DNA of 52,857 nt, taken from positions 1 to 52,857 of the forward strand of contig CAKOXI010000008.1 of the NCBI GenBank assembly GCA_934130045.1, read 5' to 3'. Origin of the DNA: an uncultured Bacilli bacterium. Lineage in GTDB: Bacteria; Bacillota_I; Bacilli_A; RF39; UBA660. Below, piece by piece: positions 1 through 8,457 of this stretch. Made by a program: the position numbers and the translations under genes. The first letter of the stretch is position 1. The number at the start of each line of letters is the position of its first letter. The notes beneath the pieces were generated by a model. It worked only from the letters and a program-made list of their open reading frames with translations. It ran no database searches and was not told the origin of the DNA.

Positions 1-731
1 TCTCTTCTTAAATTTTCTGTTTTTGACAATTCTAAAGCAGTTTCATTTAATGTATTCGTTAACTCATTAATTTCCTTTATATTTGAATCTGTTTCACATT
101 TTATATTATAATTTCCATTAGACATCATTTTTGCGCTCTCATTTATTTTTACAATTGGTTTAGAAATTCTTTTAGATATGTAATAAGAAACTAAGAATGA
201 TAATAAAAGTACTCCAATAGTTACATAAACTAATTGGCTTGCTAAAATATTAGTAGTTGAATCAAGTGGTTCTAAAGAAGTAGTTACAAATATAAATATA
301 TCATCATTTAATTTTTTTCCATAAATTAAAGTTTGATTTTTGAATCTTGGATTTGTTGTTTCAAATTCAAAATCATTATTATTACTGTTAATAAAACTTA
401 TTTTTTTATCTATATATAATTTATCATTTATGTCTTTATTAATAATACAACTCTTACTTTGATTATTTGAAGAATAAAACATATTAGACTTATTAATTAC
501 TTCAATACAAACATTATTATTAAAGGTCATTTTATCAATTAAATCATCAATTGTTTCTGAATTATAATTTTCTGATATAGAATTTGCAATACTAATTATA
601 TTTTTCTTTTTTATTGTTCTATAATATGATTTTAAAAATATTACCTGAAAAAGCCACAAAGACATTAAAATTGCTACTGAAAAAATGATTAAATATTCCC
701 ATATTTTAGATGTTAATGATTTATTTTGCAT
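1..731 (-). CDS. sensor histidine kinase, N-terminal part (cut by window edge)
   Basis: An open frame starts at ATG 729-731 and runs off the left edge, giving about 243 residues. The start overlaps the last 11 bases of the upstream response regulator gene, so the pair is translationally coupled. Residues about 13-35 are a first membrane helix, followed by a roughly 130-residue extracellular sensor region rich in Asn and Ser. A second helix lies near residues 165-185. A HAMP linker follows (ISKRISKPIVKINESAKMMSNG), then a coiled segment leading to ENLRRE, where the HisKA dimerisation helix normally starts. The phospho-accepting His and the ATPase domain lie outside the window. Family knowledge: such kinases phosphorylate the adjacent OmpR-type regulator in response to envelope signals. 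The signal cannot be read from the sequence. Confidence 0.88.
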   Translation of the reverse strand, partial: MQNKSLTSKIWEYLIIFSVAILMSLWLFQVIFLKSYYRTIKKKNIISIANSISENYNSETIDDLIDKMTFNNNVCIEVINKSNMFYSSNNQSKSCIINKDINDKLYIDKKISFINSNNNDFEFETTNPRFKNQTLIYGKKLNDDIFIFVTTSLEPLDSTTNILASQLVYVTIGVLLLSFLVSYYISKRISKPIVKINESAKMMSNGNYNIKCETDSNIKEINELTNTLNETALELSKTENLRR

Positions 732-1377
732 CAAATTTATATCCTAACCCTCTAACAGTAACAATTAAATCACGGTATTTTCCAAGTGTATTTCTTAACA
801 TTTTAACATGAGTATCTATTGTTCTATCATCACCAAAAAAATTATACCCCCATATTTTATTTAATAATACTTCTCTAGATAAAGCAATATTTCTATTATT
901 AATAAAATATTCAAGCAATTCAAATTCTTTAGGAGTAAATTTAATATCTACGCCATCAATCATGATATTATGGCTAGTAAAATCAACCTCAAGAGTTTCA
1001 TAAACAAATTTTTGACTAGATGTTTTTTTTCTTTTTAAAACCGCTTTAATACGAGCAATTAGTTCCTTTGGACTAAAAGGTTTTGTAATATAATCATCAA
1101 TTCCTAAATCAAATCCCATTAATTTATCAAATTCATCCGTTCTAGCTGATAATATTATTATAGGTATATCTTTATCATTTATTTTCTTACACAATGAAAA
1201 ACCGTCTAATTTAGGCATCATTATATCAAGTATTAATAAATCATAACTATTATTTTGAATTAAATTTAAGGCTTCTTCACCGTTACTCGCCTCATCAACT
1301 TCATAATTTTCATTTTCACAATATTCTTTTATTACTTCTCTAATTAATTTTTCATCATCAACTACTAATATTTTCAT
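721..1377 (-). CDS. OmpR/PhoB-family response regulator
   Basis: 218 residues, full length for the family. The receiver domain (about 1-115) has the acidic pocket D7/D8, phospho-acceptor D51 in the LILDIMMPKLDG segment, and conserved K99 in ITKPF. A winged-helix DNA-binding domain (about 125-216) contains TPKEFELLEYF and the DRTIDTHVKMLR recognition-helix region, ending in the usual VRGLGYKF. The start has a good ribosome site (GAGGAAGTGG). It is the first gene of a two-gene operon with the histidine kinase and is presumably phosphorylated by it. Subfamily (PhoP, VicR, CssR and others) cannot be assigned from sequence alone, so no symbol is given. Confidence 0.95.
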   Translation of the reverse strand: MKILVVDDEKLIREVIKEYCENENYEVDEASNGEEALNLIQNNSYDLLILDIMMPKLDGFSLCKKINDKDIPIIILSARTDEFDKLMGFDLGIDDYITKPFSPKELIARIKAVLKRKKTSSQKFVYETLEVDFTSHNIMIDGVDIKFTPKEFELLEYFINNRNIALSREVLLNKIWGYNFFGDDRTIDTHVKMLRNTLGKYRDLIVTVRGLGYKFDAK

Positions 1378-1512
1378 TTTTCCACTTCCTCAAAAACTAA
1401 TTTTATATTTAAAATATGTATTTTCTGTGAAAATTATATTTTAATAACTAATATAAATTATTTTATTAATATAAAAAAGTGCTTAATAAGTTAATCAGCT
1501 CTTTATATAATA

Positions 1513-2436
1513 TTATTTTTTAATAAATAAAGTGTCAATCTTCTTATTAGGCAATAATAATCTTAAACCAGGTACAACATTTATTACAAATGTATTTGTT
1601 TCATTTTCATATTTTTCTCCATCAATACACCATTTCTTTTTAGGTAAATCATTAAAAGTAATTTTTAAATTATTTGTCTTATGAAAATAAAATCCTGGAA
1701 CTTTTGTTATATCATGCATTTTTAAATAATACAAACTTTTAACAATATCCCTTTTAGAAGATAAATTGCAAAATAAAACTTCAAATTTATCATCATCTAA
1801 TTTTATATCCTTAAAAAAATTATTTATTCCTGCAATTCTATTAGCATTTGACGCTATCATAAAAGAATATAATCCCCTATATACTTCACCGTCGATTTCA
1901 TAAGTTATATCATATAAATTAGTTTTATTATGAAAACTTTTAACTCCTTCTATAAGATAAGCTAGGTAACCATACTTTTTTTTAAGTTCTCTTGAAGTTT
2001 CATAAGGAACATTCATAAATTTGCCAAATCCAGCAACATATACAAATGGTGAACCATTAATCGTACAAATATCTATTTCTTTTTCTACACCATTCATAAG
2101 TAAATTTAAATTATTAATAGGATTTTTTGTATAACCATACATAGAACCTATATCATTAGTCGTTCCAAGAGGAATATGTGCAAGTAAAAGCTTATTTTTC
2201 CTTTTAAAATTACCAGTTACAACTTCATTAAAAGTTCCATCCCCTCCAACCGATATAACTAAATCAATATTATCATCTAGCGACTCAATAATTTTACTAG
2301 CATGTCCATGATATTTTGTAAAATATGTAATAATTTGATAATTTGCTTTTTCTAAAATATTTTTATAATTTTTTAAAAAATTATTTTTATTCTTTTTACC
2401 ACTATTTGGATTATAAATCACTACACATTTTTTCAT
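1513..2436 (-). CDS. diacylglycerol kinase family lipid kinase (YegS/DgkB-like)
   Basis: 307 residues starting at MKKCVVIYNPNSGK. The longer open frame upstream is rejected because this ATG has an AGGTGG ribosome site 7-8 bases before it. The N-terminal nucleotide-binding half carries NPNSG (residues 9-13) and the catalytic GGDGT (64-68). The C-terminal beta-sandwich half includes the IDGE segment typical of DgkB/YegS proteins. Members phosphorylate diacylglycerol (or related lipids) with ATP at the cytoplasmic membrane, recycling diacylglycerol from lipoteichoic acid synthesis into phosphatidic acid. Which lipid is used here is inference. It lies 59 bases downstream of the helicase gene on the same strand. 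Confidence 0.92.
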   Translation of the reverse strand: MKKCVVIYNPNSGKKNKNNFLKNYKNILEKANYQIITYFTKYHGHASKIIESLDDNIDLVISVGGDGTFNEVVTGNFKRKNKLLLAHIPLGTTNDIGSMYGYTKNPINNLNLLMNGVEKEIDICTINGSPFVYVAGFGKFMNVPYETSRELKKKYGYLAYLIEGVKSFHNKTNLYDITYEIDGEVYRGLYSFMIASNANRIAGINNFFKDIKLDDDKFEVLFCNLSSKRDIVKSLYYLKMHDITKVPGFYFHKTNNLKITFNDLPKKKWCIDGEKYENETNTFVINVVPGLRLLLPNKKIDTLFIKK

Positions 2437-2495
2437 ATTCCACCTCTTTTTATATATACTAAAAATATTATAGCACAGTAGATAAAAAAATACCA

Positions 2496-4385
2496 TTAAT
2501 TAGTATTTATTCTCTTATTACAATGTGGACATATTTTAACCCTCTTTAAATATGAATAACCACAATTGTTACAAAATATATATTTTTTTAAATTTATATT
2601 CATATTATTAATGTGTTTATTATCATTAAGAAGTTCCAAAATAAAATAAGAAGGATTATCATGTGGAACAAATATATAATTATGATTTTTTGTTCTAGTA
2701 AGTGCTACATAGAAAAGTCTTCTTTCCTCTGCATATAAAAAAGATTCTTCATACTTTAATATAGATATTTCCTTATCACAAATTATTTTTGAAGGAAAAC
2801 CATATACATCATTTTTTAAATTTAAAATAATTACCTCATCATAAGTCATTCCTTTTGATGAATGAATGGTTAAATAAGTAATAGTAGTATTAATATCTTT
2901 ACAAAAAACTTTATTGTTTTTAAATTTTATATAATCATCATCAATAAATTCCTTTATATCAAATTTATATCGCGATAATATTAATATTTTTTTATCTTTA
3001 TCTAAATCATATATATTTTTTATAACTTGATATAATAATTTAGCCATATTGTCATTTGTGGAATATACAATTAATTTTATAGGATTTTCAATTCTTTTTG
3101 AAGATACTAAATTTTTTTTAAACTGAATTTTATTTTTCATTATATAATTTCCAGAAATATTTATTAACTCTTGACTATTTCTATAAGTATGATTTATATA
3201 TAAAATTTTACTATTATAAAAATAATCATTAAAATTAATAAATAAATTTATATCAGAACCTGCAAAACCATATATTGCTTGCCAATCATCTCCAAATGCG
3301 ATTATACCAACATTATTATTACTAAAAATTTGAAGTAATCTTAATCGATTAATCGAAATATCCTGAAATTCATCAATAATAATATATTTATATTTAAAAT
3401 TATAATTTTCTTTTAAAACATTAATTGATTTATTTATCATATCATTAAAATCAAGAATCATATTTTGATCATTGTAATTACTATAATATATAAAGGAATT
3501 TTTAATAATTTTCAAAAACAATGATATTCTATAATCACTAATATATTTGTTTTCCAAAAAATCAAAATAATCCTGATTCAAATAATTTACTTTATAATTT
3601 TGAATAAATGAATAACATAAATTTATAAAATAATAAAAATTTTTATCATCATTTTTTAATTTATAATAATCAAATTTAAAAATTTCTAACTCATTCTGAA
3701 GTTTATTTAAAAAATTACTTTTAATATATAAATCTATATATTTACCCTTATTTTTTTTATATTTTTTAAGTAATCTAATAATAATCGTTTTATTATTATA
3801 AAATATAGTATATTTAGATATTACATTATTAAAATTTACCATTTCATATTTATAATTAATATTAGTCATTTTTAAAAAATTATTTATAGCAATATCTTCT
3901 AAACAGGCTACTAAAAAATCATTATATTTTAAATTGTTTAGCTTCATATTGCAAATATAAATGTAATAGTATTCTAAATAAAATAAATAATTATCAGTAA
4001 AATATATATCTCTTAAAAAATAATTAAGTAAAATGTTTTCCAAATTATCAGCAATTTTATACATTTTGTTATTTATTATTTTTAATCCCAATTTATGAAA
4101 CGTACATATATCAATTTTTAGATTAAATTTTTTATTAATTTGTTCTTTTAAATTATTAACGGCTTCATTTGTAAAAGAAATTATTAAAATTTCTTCTGGT
4201 TTTATATTTCTCTTTTCAACCATATATTTAGCTTTAGCACTTATAACAGTTGTTTTACCACTACCAGCTCCCGCAATTACTAATAAATTTTTATTTTTAT
4301 CAATAACTATATTTTTTTGTTCACTATCTAACTTAATATTTTTATCTATATCATTAAATATTGTATCTAAATATTCATTTTCCAT
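2496..4385 (-). CDS. UvrD-like superfamily 1 DNA helicase (helicase IV type) with C-terminal zinc ribbon
   Basis: 629 residues from MENEYLD, chosen for the AGGTG site 7 bases upstream. Motif I AGAGSGKTT is at about 38-46, motif II reads IIIDEFQD, motif III GDDWQAIYGFAGSD, motif V is in THSSKG-like IHSSKGMTYDEVI, and motif VI YVALTRTKN. The GDDWQAIY wording is characteristic of helicase IV (HelD of E. coli) rather than UvrD/PcrA. Residues about 120-330 form a large Lys/Asn/Tyr-rich helical insert (1B region). The last 30 residues hold CNNCGY..CPHCNK, a four-Cys zinc ribbon. Role is likely 3'-5' DNA unwinding in repair or recombination. The next gene upstream is a prepilin 57 bases away, so the contexts may be unrelated. 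Confidence 0.9.
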   Translation of the reverse strand: MENEYLDTIFNDIDKNIKLDSEQKNIVIDKNKNLLVIAGAGSGKTTVISAKAKYMVEKRNIKPEEILIISFTNEAVNNLKEQINKKFNLKIDICTFHKLGLKIINNKMYKIADNLENILLNYFLRDIYFTDNYLFYLEYYYIYICNMKLNNLKYNDFLVACLEDIAINNFLKMTNINYKYEMVNFNNVISKYTIFYNNKTIIIRLLKKYKKNKGKYIDLYIKSNFLNKLQNELEIFKFDYYKLKNDDKNFYYFINLCYSFIQNYKVNYLNQDYFDFLENKYISDYRISLFLKIIKNSFIYYSNYNDQNMILDFNDMINKSINVLKENYNFKYKYIIIDEFQDISINRLRLLQIFSNNNVGIIAFGDDWQAIYGFAGSDINLFINFNDYFYNSKILYINHTYRNSQELINISGNYIMKNKIQFKKNLVSSKRIENPIKLIVYSTNDNMAKLLYQVIKNIYDLDKDKKILILSRYKFDIKEFIDDDYIKFKNNKVFCKDINTTITYLTIHSSKGMTYDEVIILNLKNDVYGFPSKIICDKEISILKYEESFLYAEERRLFYVALTRTKNHNYIFVPHDNPSYFILELLNDNKHINNMNINLKKYIFCNNCGYSYLKRVKICPHCNKRINTN

Positions 4386-4442
4386 AAAAAAACACCTATA
4401 TATTTTATACAATATATATAGATGTTTTCCTTTTAATATCAA

Positions 4443-4925
4443 TTAAAAATAACTGTTAGCAATTCTTATACCATAATTATCATTAAGACCATTATATAAA
4501 ATGTCAACCATTATGTATAAAGTTTTAATATTTGATTCATCAGTTTTAATGTATACATCATAATCGCCTATTGTACTACCACTTACTAAACTAAACTCAT
4601 AATCATTATAAGAAATGGTATTATTAGTAATACTAATACACAATTCTCTAGTACCAGTTTCAAAATTTAGTGAATAACAAGCGCCTTCTTTTATATTAGA
4701 ATATGTAGGAATTACCTCAACTATATCTCCTAAATCTCCTGATACTAAATCTTTATTTATCATTTCACTAATACTTGATTGCTTTAAAATTAAATCAGAC
4801 GCAACTACATTATTAGTATATATATTTTTAAGTGTAATTATAAGTTGAAATAATATAAAAACAATTACCATTGTTAAAGCAAAAGAGACAATTAATTCAA
4901 CTAATGTAAAACCTTTATTTTTCAT
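4443..4925 (-). CDS. type IV prepilin-like protein (pseudopilin)
   Basis: 160 residues. The N-terminus MKNKG|FTLVELIVSFAL is a class III signal: positively charged leader, cleavage after G5, Phe at +1 and Glu at +5, then an 18-20 residue hydrophobic helix. The C-terminal part is a small beta-rich domain with two Cys (CYSLNF, LCIS) that could form a disulfide. Size and position after another pseudopilin resemble ComGD/ComGF-type minor pseudopilins of competence pili. It lies 16 bases downstream of the neighbouring prepilin gene and 57 bases before the helicase start. The prepilin peptidase (PilD/ComC) that would process it is not in the window. Confidence 0.85.
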   Translation of the reverse strand: MKNKGFTLVELIVSFALTMVIVFILFQLIITLKNIYTNNVVASDLILKQSSISEMINKDLVSGDLGDIVEVIPTYSNIKEGACYSLNFETGTRELCISITNNTISYNDYEFSLVSGSTIGDYDVYIKTDESNIKTLYIMVDILYNGLNDNYGIRIANSYF

Positions 4926-4941
4926 AATACACCCCTATCTC

Positions 4942-5508
4942 TTAATTTTCCATCTTTAATGTAGCAAATTCATTATTTTGAAATTCTACAATAATTCTAT
5001 ATTTATTGTTAGTTTCTGATTTTTTAATTTTTTTCATGAAATTTTTTAATGAAGAACTAAAATTAATTTCTGTAAATTCTGTAGTATTTAAGGTTTTGTA
5101 ATTATCATCAGTTAGTGAAATATTTTCAGTTGTAATAATGATATCCTTTACTTCATAATAATCAGTTAAATTTTTAAAATCATTACAAGCATATAACTTG
5201 TATTTTTGACCTAAATCTCCCTCTTCTATATTTGAAATGTTGCAGTCATTAACAATAATTTTTATAAATTTAGTACTTTCAAGTTTTCCCTTAATAGCGC
5301 TATAAAAATTTCCCTCATTATCAAATTTTATCCATTGTTTTATGGTATTAGTGGCATATAACCTATCGACATTATTGTACTTAAATGTTTGATGAAAATT
5401 GCTAATGACATTATTAAATTGTAAATATAAACCAATTAATATAACAGATATCAATGTAGAAACTGCTAATGTTTCTACCAACATAAATCCGAATTTATTT
5501 ATTTTCAT
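4942..5508 (-). CDS. type IV prepilin-like protein (minor pseudopilin)
   Basis: 188 residues. The leader MKINKFG|FMLVETLAVSTLI keeps Gly at -1 and Glu at +5 but has a one-letter variation (FMLVE for FTLIE). A hydrophobic helix follows, then a soluble domain of about 150 residues with two Cys (DCNIS, YACND). It is the first gene of the leftward pseudopilin pair and is divergent from the PilB/GspE ATPase gene, sharing the 106-base intergenic region. Likely a minor subunit of a competence or type IV pilus; the exact ComG counterpart cannot be fixed from sequence. Confidence 0.82.
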   Translation of the reverse strand: MKINKFGFMLVETLAVSTLISVILIGLYLQFNNVISNFHQTFKYNNVDRLYATNTIKQWIKFDNEGNFYSAIKGKLESTKFIKIIVNDCNISNIEEGDLGQKYKLYACNDFKNLTDYYEVKDIIITTENISLTDDNYKTLNTTEFTEINFSSSLKNFMKKIKKSETNNKYRIIVEFQNNEFATLKMEN

Positions 5509-5530
5509 AAAACTTTGCTCCTTTTTATTC

Positions 5531-5559
5531 TTGCTATTATCATAAATATATTATATAAT
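5531..5559 (+). promoter_or_regulatory. sigma-A type promoter of pilB/gspE-like gene
   Basis: TTGCTA (5531-5536) and a perfect TATAAT (5554-5559) are separated by 17 bases, pointing right towards the ATPase gene that starts 56 bases further on. The ribosome site is AAAAGGGGTTG (5599-5609), unusual for its GGGG core. Confidence 0.75.
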
Positions 5560-5614
5560 AGTTTTATGGTAAAATCTAGTCTTAATTAACAAAATAACAA
5601 AAGGGGTTGAATTT

Positions 5615-7066
5615 ATGTTAAAGATTTATGATTACACAAAAATGCCAGTTGTAGATATAGTTAATGATATTTTAGTTGATGCATCAAAAAGAGGTGCAAG
5701 TGATATTCACTTTGATCCTATGGATAATCATATGAAAATAAGAATAAGAATCGATGGACAATTAATTGATTATACAGAAGTTCCAAATGAAATAAAAAAG
5801 AATTTAGTTACGCGTATTAAAATTATTGCTGGAATGAATATAACTGAGTCAAGATTACCTCAAGATGGCGCAATTAAAGCAACTTTACAGGGTTTACCAC
5901 TTGATTTACGTGTTTCTTGTCTTCCTACTAATGAAGGAGAAAAAATAGTTATTCGTATTCTAGATTATAGTATGAGTTTAAGTGGTATTGAAAGTTTGGG
6001 ATTTTCTGAATCAAATTATAGAAAAGTACTAGAATTAATTAATATACCTAATGGTATAATTTTAGTAACAGGTGCAACAGGTAGTGGTAAATCAACTACA
6101 GTTTATTCAATGTTACAAAGACTTAATCGTGAAGATACAAACATTATAACTGTTGAAGACCCTATTGAAATGAATATTGAAGGAATAAATCAAGTTCAAA
6201 CTAATAGTGAGATTGGTTTAACATTTGCAAATGCATTACGTTCTATTTTACGTCAGGACCCAAATGTTATAATGATTGGAGAAATTCGTGATACAGAAAC
6301 AGCTCAAATCGCAGTTAGAGCTTCTATTACTGGTCATATTGTTTTATCTACTTTGCATACTAATGATGCATTAACTACAATTGAGCGTTTACTAGATATG
6401 GATGTTCAAAGATACTTACTTGCAAGTGCACTAGAAGGAATAATTTCTCAAAAACTTGCAAGAAAATTATGCAATCACTGTAAAAAATTAAGACCAACAA
6501 ATGAATATGAAAAAGATTTATTTAAAAAAGTTTTAGGAAAAACAGTAAATGAAATATATTCAAATGAAGGCTGTGATGAATGTAACAATGGTTACCAAGG
6601 ACGTATTGCCATTCATGAAGTATTAATTATTAATCAAGAAATAAGAGACGCTATTAGTTCAAATATTAGAAAAGAAAAATTAAGAGCATTAGTTTATAAA
6701 TCTGGTGTTACTACACTAATTCAGGATGGTTTAGAAAAAGTTTTAAAGGGCGATACTACCCTAGAAGAAATTTTAAAAATAGTTGAATTAGATGATGATG
6801 AAAAAGAAGAAGCAATGGATATTATTACTGATGTTGATGAAGGAAATGGTTTAAATTTTGATACAAGTTTTATAAATAATAATGAACAAAAAAAATCAAC
6901 AAGTACTAATTTAAATACCACATCTAATCAGATCAATAACAATATAGTAAATAATTATAGCAATTTAAATAATGATTTGAATAAATTTCAAAATAGTAAT
7001 TCAAATATCGGAGATCCAAATAAACAATTAGATTATTTAGAAGATTTAATAAATAATAAATTCTAA
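5615..7066 (+). CDS. PilB/GspE/ComGA-type secretion ATPase
   Basis: 483 residues. It begins directly with the core N2 domain (GASDIHFDP at about 27-35) and lacks the N1 domain of long PilB proteins, as ComGA does. Walker A GATGSGKST is at 153-161, followed by the Asp box (VEDPIE), Walker B (NVIMIGEIRDTET) and His box (STLHTNDA). A CNHC...CDEC zinc knuckle is present in the C-terminal part. The last 80 or so residues are an Asn/Ser-rich low-complexity tail not found in ComGA. It drives pilus assembly at the inner face of the membrane. Single gene, bounded by its own promoter and a strong terminator; the inner-membrane platform protein (PilC/ComGB) is not in the window. Confidence 0.93.
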   Translation: MLKIYDYTKMPVVDIVNDILVDASKRGASDIHFDPMDNHMKIRIRIDGQLIDYTEVPNEIKKNLVTRIKIIAGMNITESRLPQDGAIKATLQGLPLDLRVSCLPTNEGEKIVIRILDYSMSLSGIESLGFSESNYRKVLELINIPNGIILVTGATGSGKSTTVYSMLQRLNREDTNIITVEDPIEMNIEGINQVQTNSEIGLTFANALRSILRQDPNVIMIGEIRDTETAQIAVRASITGHIVLSTLHTNDALTTIERLLDMDVQRYLLASALEGIISQKLARKLCNHCKKLRPTNEYEKDLFKKVLGKTVNEIYSNEGCDECNNGYQGRIAIHEVLIINQEIRDAISSNIRKEKLRALVYKSGVTTLIQDGLEKVLKGDTTLEEILKIVELDDDEKEEAMDIITDVDEGNGLNFDTSFINNNEQKKSTSTNLNTTSNQINNNIVNNYSNLNNDLNKFQNSNSNIGDPNKQLDYLEDLINNKF

Positions 7067-7079
7067 ATAAAAAATATAC

Positions 7080-7112
7080 AAAAAAACACTTAAAAAATTT
7101 AAGTGTTTTTTT
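7080..7112. terminator. bidirectional intrinsic terminator between pilB-like gene and aspS
   Basis: A 14-bp perfect stem (core CACTTAAA / TTTAAGTG, loop AAA) flanked by A-run and T-run ends both convergent genes. The aspS stop codon overlaps its right edge. Confidence 0.85.
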
Positions 7113-8421
7113 ATGGATTAAGTCTCGTAGGACCTCTATAAATAAATGTAGCCTCTCTTATATTATCAATTTCAAACATTTGCATCATGATTCTTGCTAT
7201 ACCAATTGCAAAACCACCATGTGGAGGACAACCATATCTAAAGAAATCTAAATAAAATGCTAATGACTTAGGATCTATATCTTTTTTAATCATTTGGTTT
7301 TCCAAAATATCAACTCTATGTTCCCTTTGTGCACCAGTTGTAATTTCAACACCTTTATATAATAAGTCATAACTATTTGTAAGACCTTCCTCATCTAACA
7401 TATGATAAAATGGTCTAGCACTAAATGGAAATTTTGTTACAAAAATAAAATCACAATTATACTTTTCTTTAGCATACTTACATAATAGATTTTCTTCTTT
7501 TCTTTCAAAATCTTCTTCTTTCTCACCAATATAATTATATTTATCTTTTAAAATTTGTTTTGCTTCTTTAAATGTTATTCTAGGAAATTTAATTGATGTA
7601 TCACTTAAAGTAACATTAAATAATCTTTTTATTTCATCACCATATTTAGCATTAACTTTATCAAGTGCATATTTTATCCAATTTTCTTCAAAATCCATTA
7701 TATCAGAAAATGAATCAATCCATGAAATTTCTACATCAGCCATATTAATTTCAGTAGCATGGTAACTTGTATGAGAATTTTCAGCTCTAAAAGCAGGTCC
7801 AATTTCAAAAACTTTATCAAATCCTGCGGCCATTGCCATTTGTTTATAAAATTGTGGTGATTGTGAAAGACATGCAGTTTGACCAAAATAATCTATTTTA
7901 AATACTTCTGCCCCACTTTCTGCAGCTCCTGCAGCAATTTTAGGAGAATGAATTTCCATAAAATTATTATTAACACAATATTCTCTTAAAGCATGTTCCA
8001 AAGTAGTTTCACATTTAAATAATAAGTTATTATCTTCTCTTCTTAAATCTAAAAAACGATAATCTAGTCTTGTTTCCCTTAAGGCATTATCTTTGTTTTT
8101 AATATCTATTGGTAATTCTGCTAAAGAAAGTGATGTTACTTCAATATTAGTTGGAATTACCTCAATTCCGCCCATTTTTACTTTTTCATTTAGTAATACC
8201 TTACCAGTAATTTTAAGTGTACTTTCTAACGTCAAATTATCAATAATTTTAACCATTTGAGCATTTTCTTCATTTTTCTCTATTGTAATTTGTACTTTTC
8301 CTGTTGAATCTCTTAATATTACAAATTGTACATATTGCAAATTTCTTATTTTATCAACAAAACCTTGTAATACTATTTCTTCATTTTCATGATTTTTTAA
8401 TTCATTAAAGTTTATTTTCAT
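7111..8421 (-). CDS. aspS: archaeal-type aspartyl-tRNA synthetase (probably non-discriminating Asp/Asn)
   Basis: 436 residues, much shorter than the roughly 590-residue bacterial AspRS. It lacks the bacterial GAD insertion domain. An N-terminal OB-fold anticodon domain (1-105) precedes the class IIb core: motif 1 around EIHSPKI, AAESGAEVF, SQSPQFYKQ, motif 2 FRAENSHTSYH, and motif 3 GGFAIGIARIMMQM. The YKGVEITTGAQREHR stretch and the C-terminal FIYRGPTRLNP match archaeal/eukaryotic AspRS rather than AsnRS. It attaches aspartate to tRNA-Asp and, if non-discriminating, to tRNA-Asn for later GatCAB amidation (inference). It is the second gene of the T-box controlled operon, 36 bases after hisS. 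Confidence 0.88.
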   Translation of the reverse strand: MKINFNELKNHENEEIVLQGFVDKIRNLQYVQFVILRDSTGKVQITIEKNEENAQMVKIIDNLTLESTLKITGKVLLNEKVKMGGIEVIPTNIEVTSLSLAELPIDIKNKDNALRETRLDYRFLDLRREDNNLLFKCETTLEHALREYCVNNNFMEIHSPKIAAGAAESGAEVFKIDYFGQTACLSQSPQFYKQMAMAAGFDKVFEIGPAFRAENSHTSYHATEINMADVEISWIDSFSDIMDFEENWIKYALDKVNAKYGDEIKRLFNVTLSDTSIKFPRITFKEAKQILKDKYNYIGEKEEDFERKEENLLCKYAKEKYNCDFIFVTKFPFSARPFYHMLDEEGLTNSYDLLYKGVEITTGAQREHRVDILENQMIKKDIDPKSLAFYLDFFRYGCPPHGGFAIGIARIMMQMFEIDNIREATFIYRGPTRLNP

Positions 8422-8457
8422 ATATTTACTCCTATCTATAATTTAATTAAAAAATAA

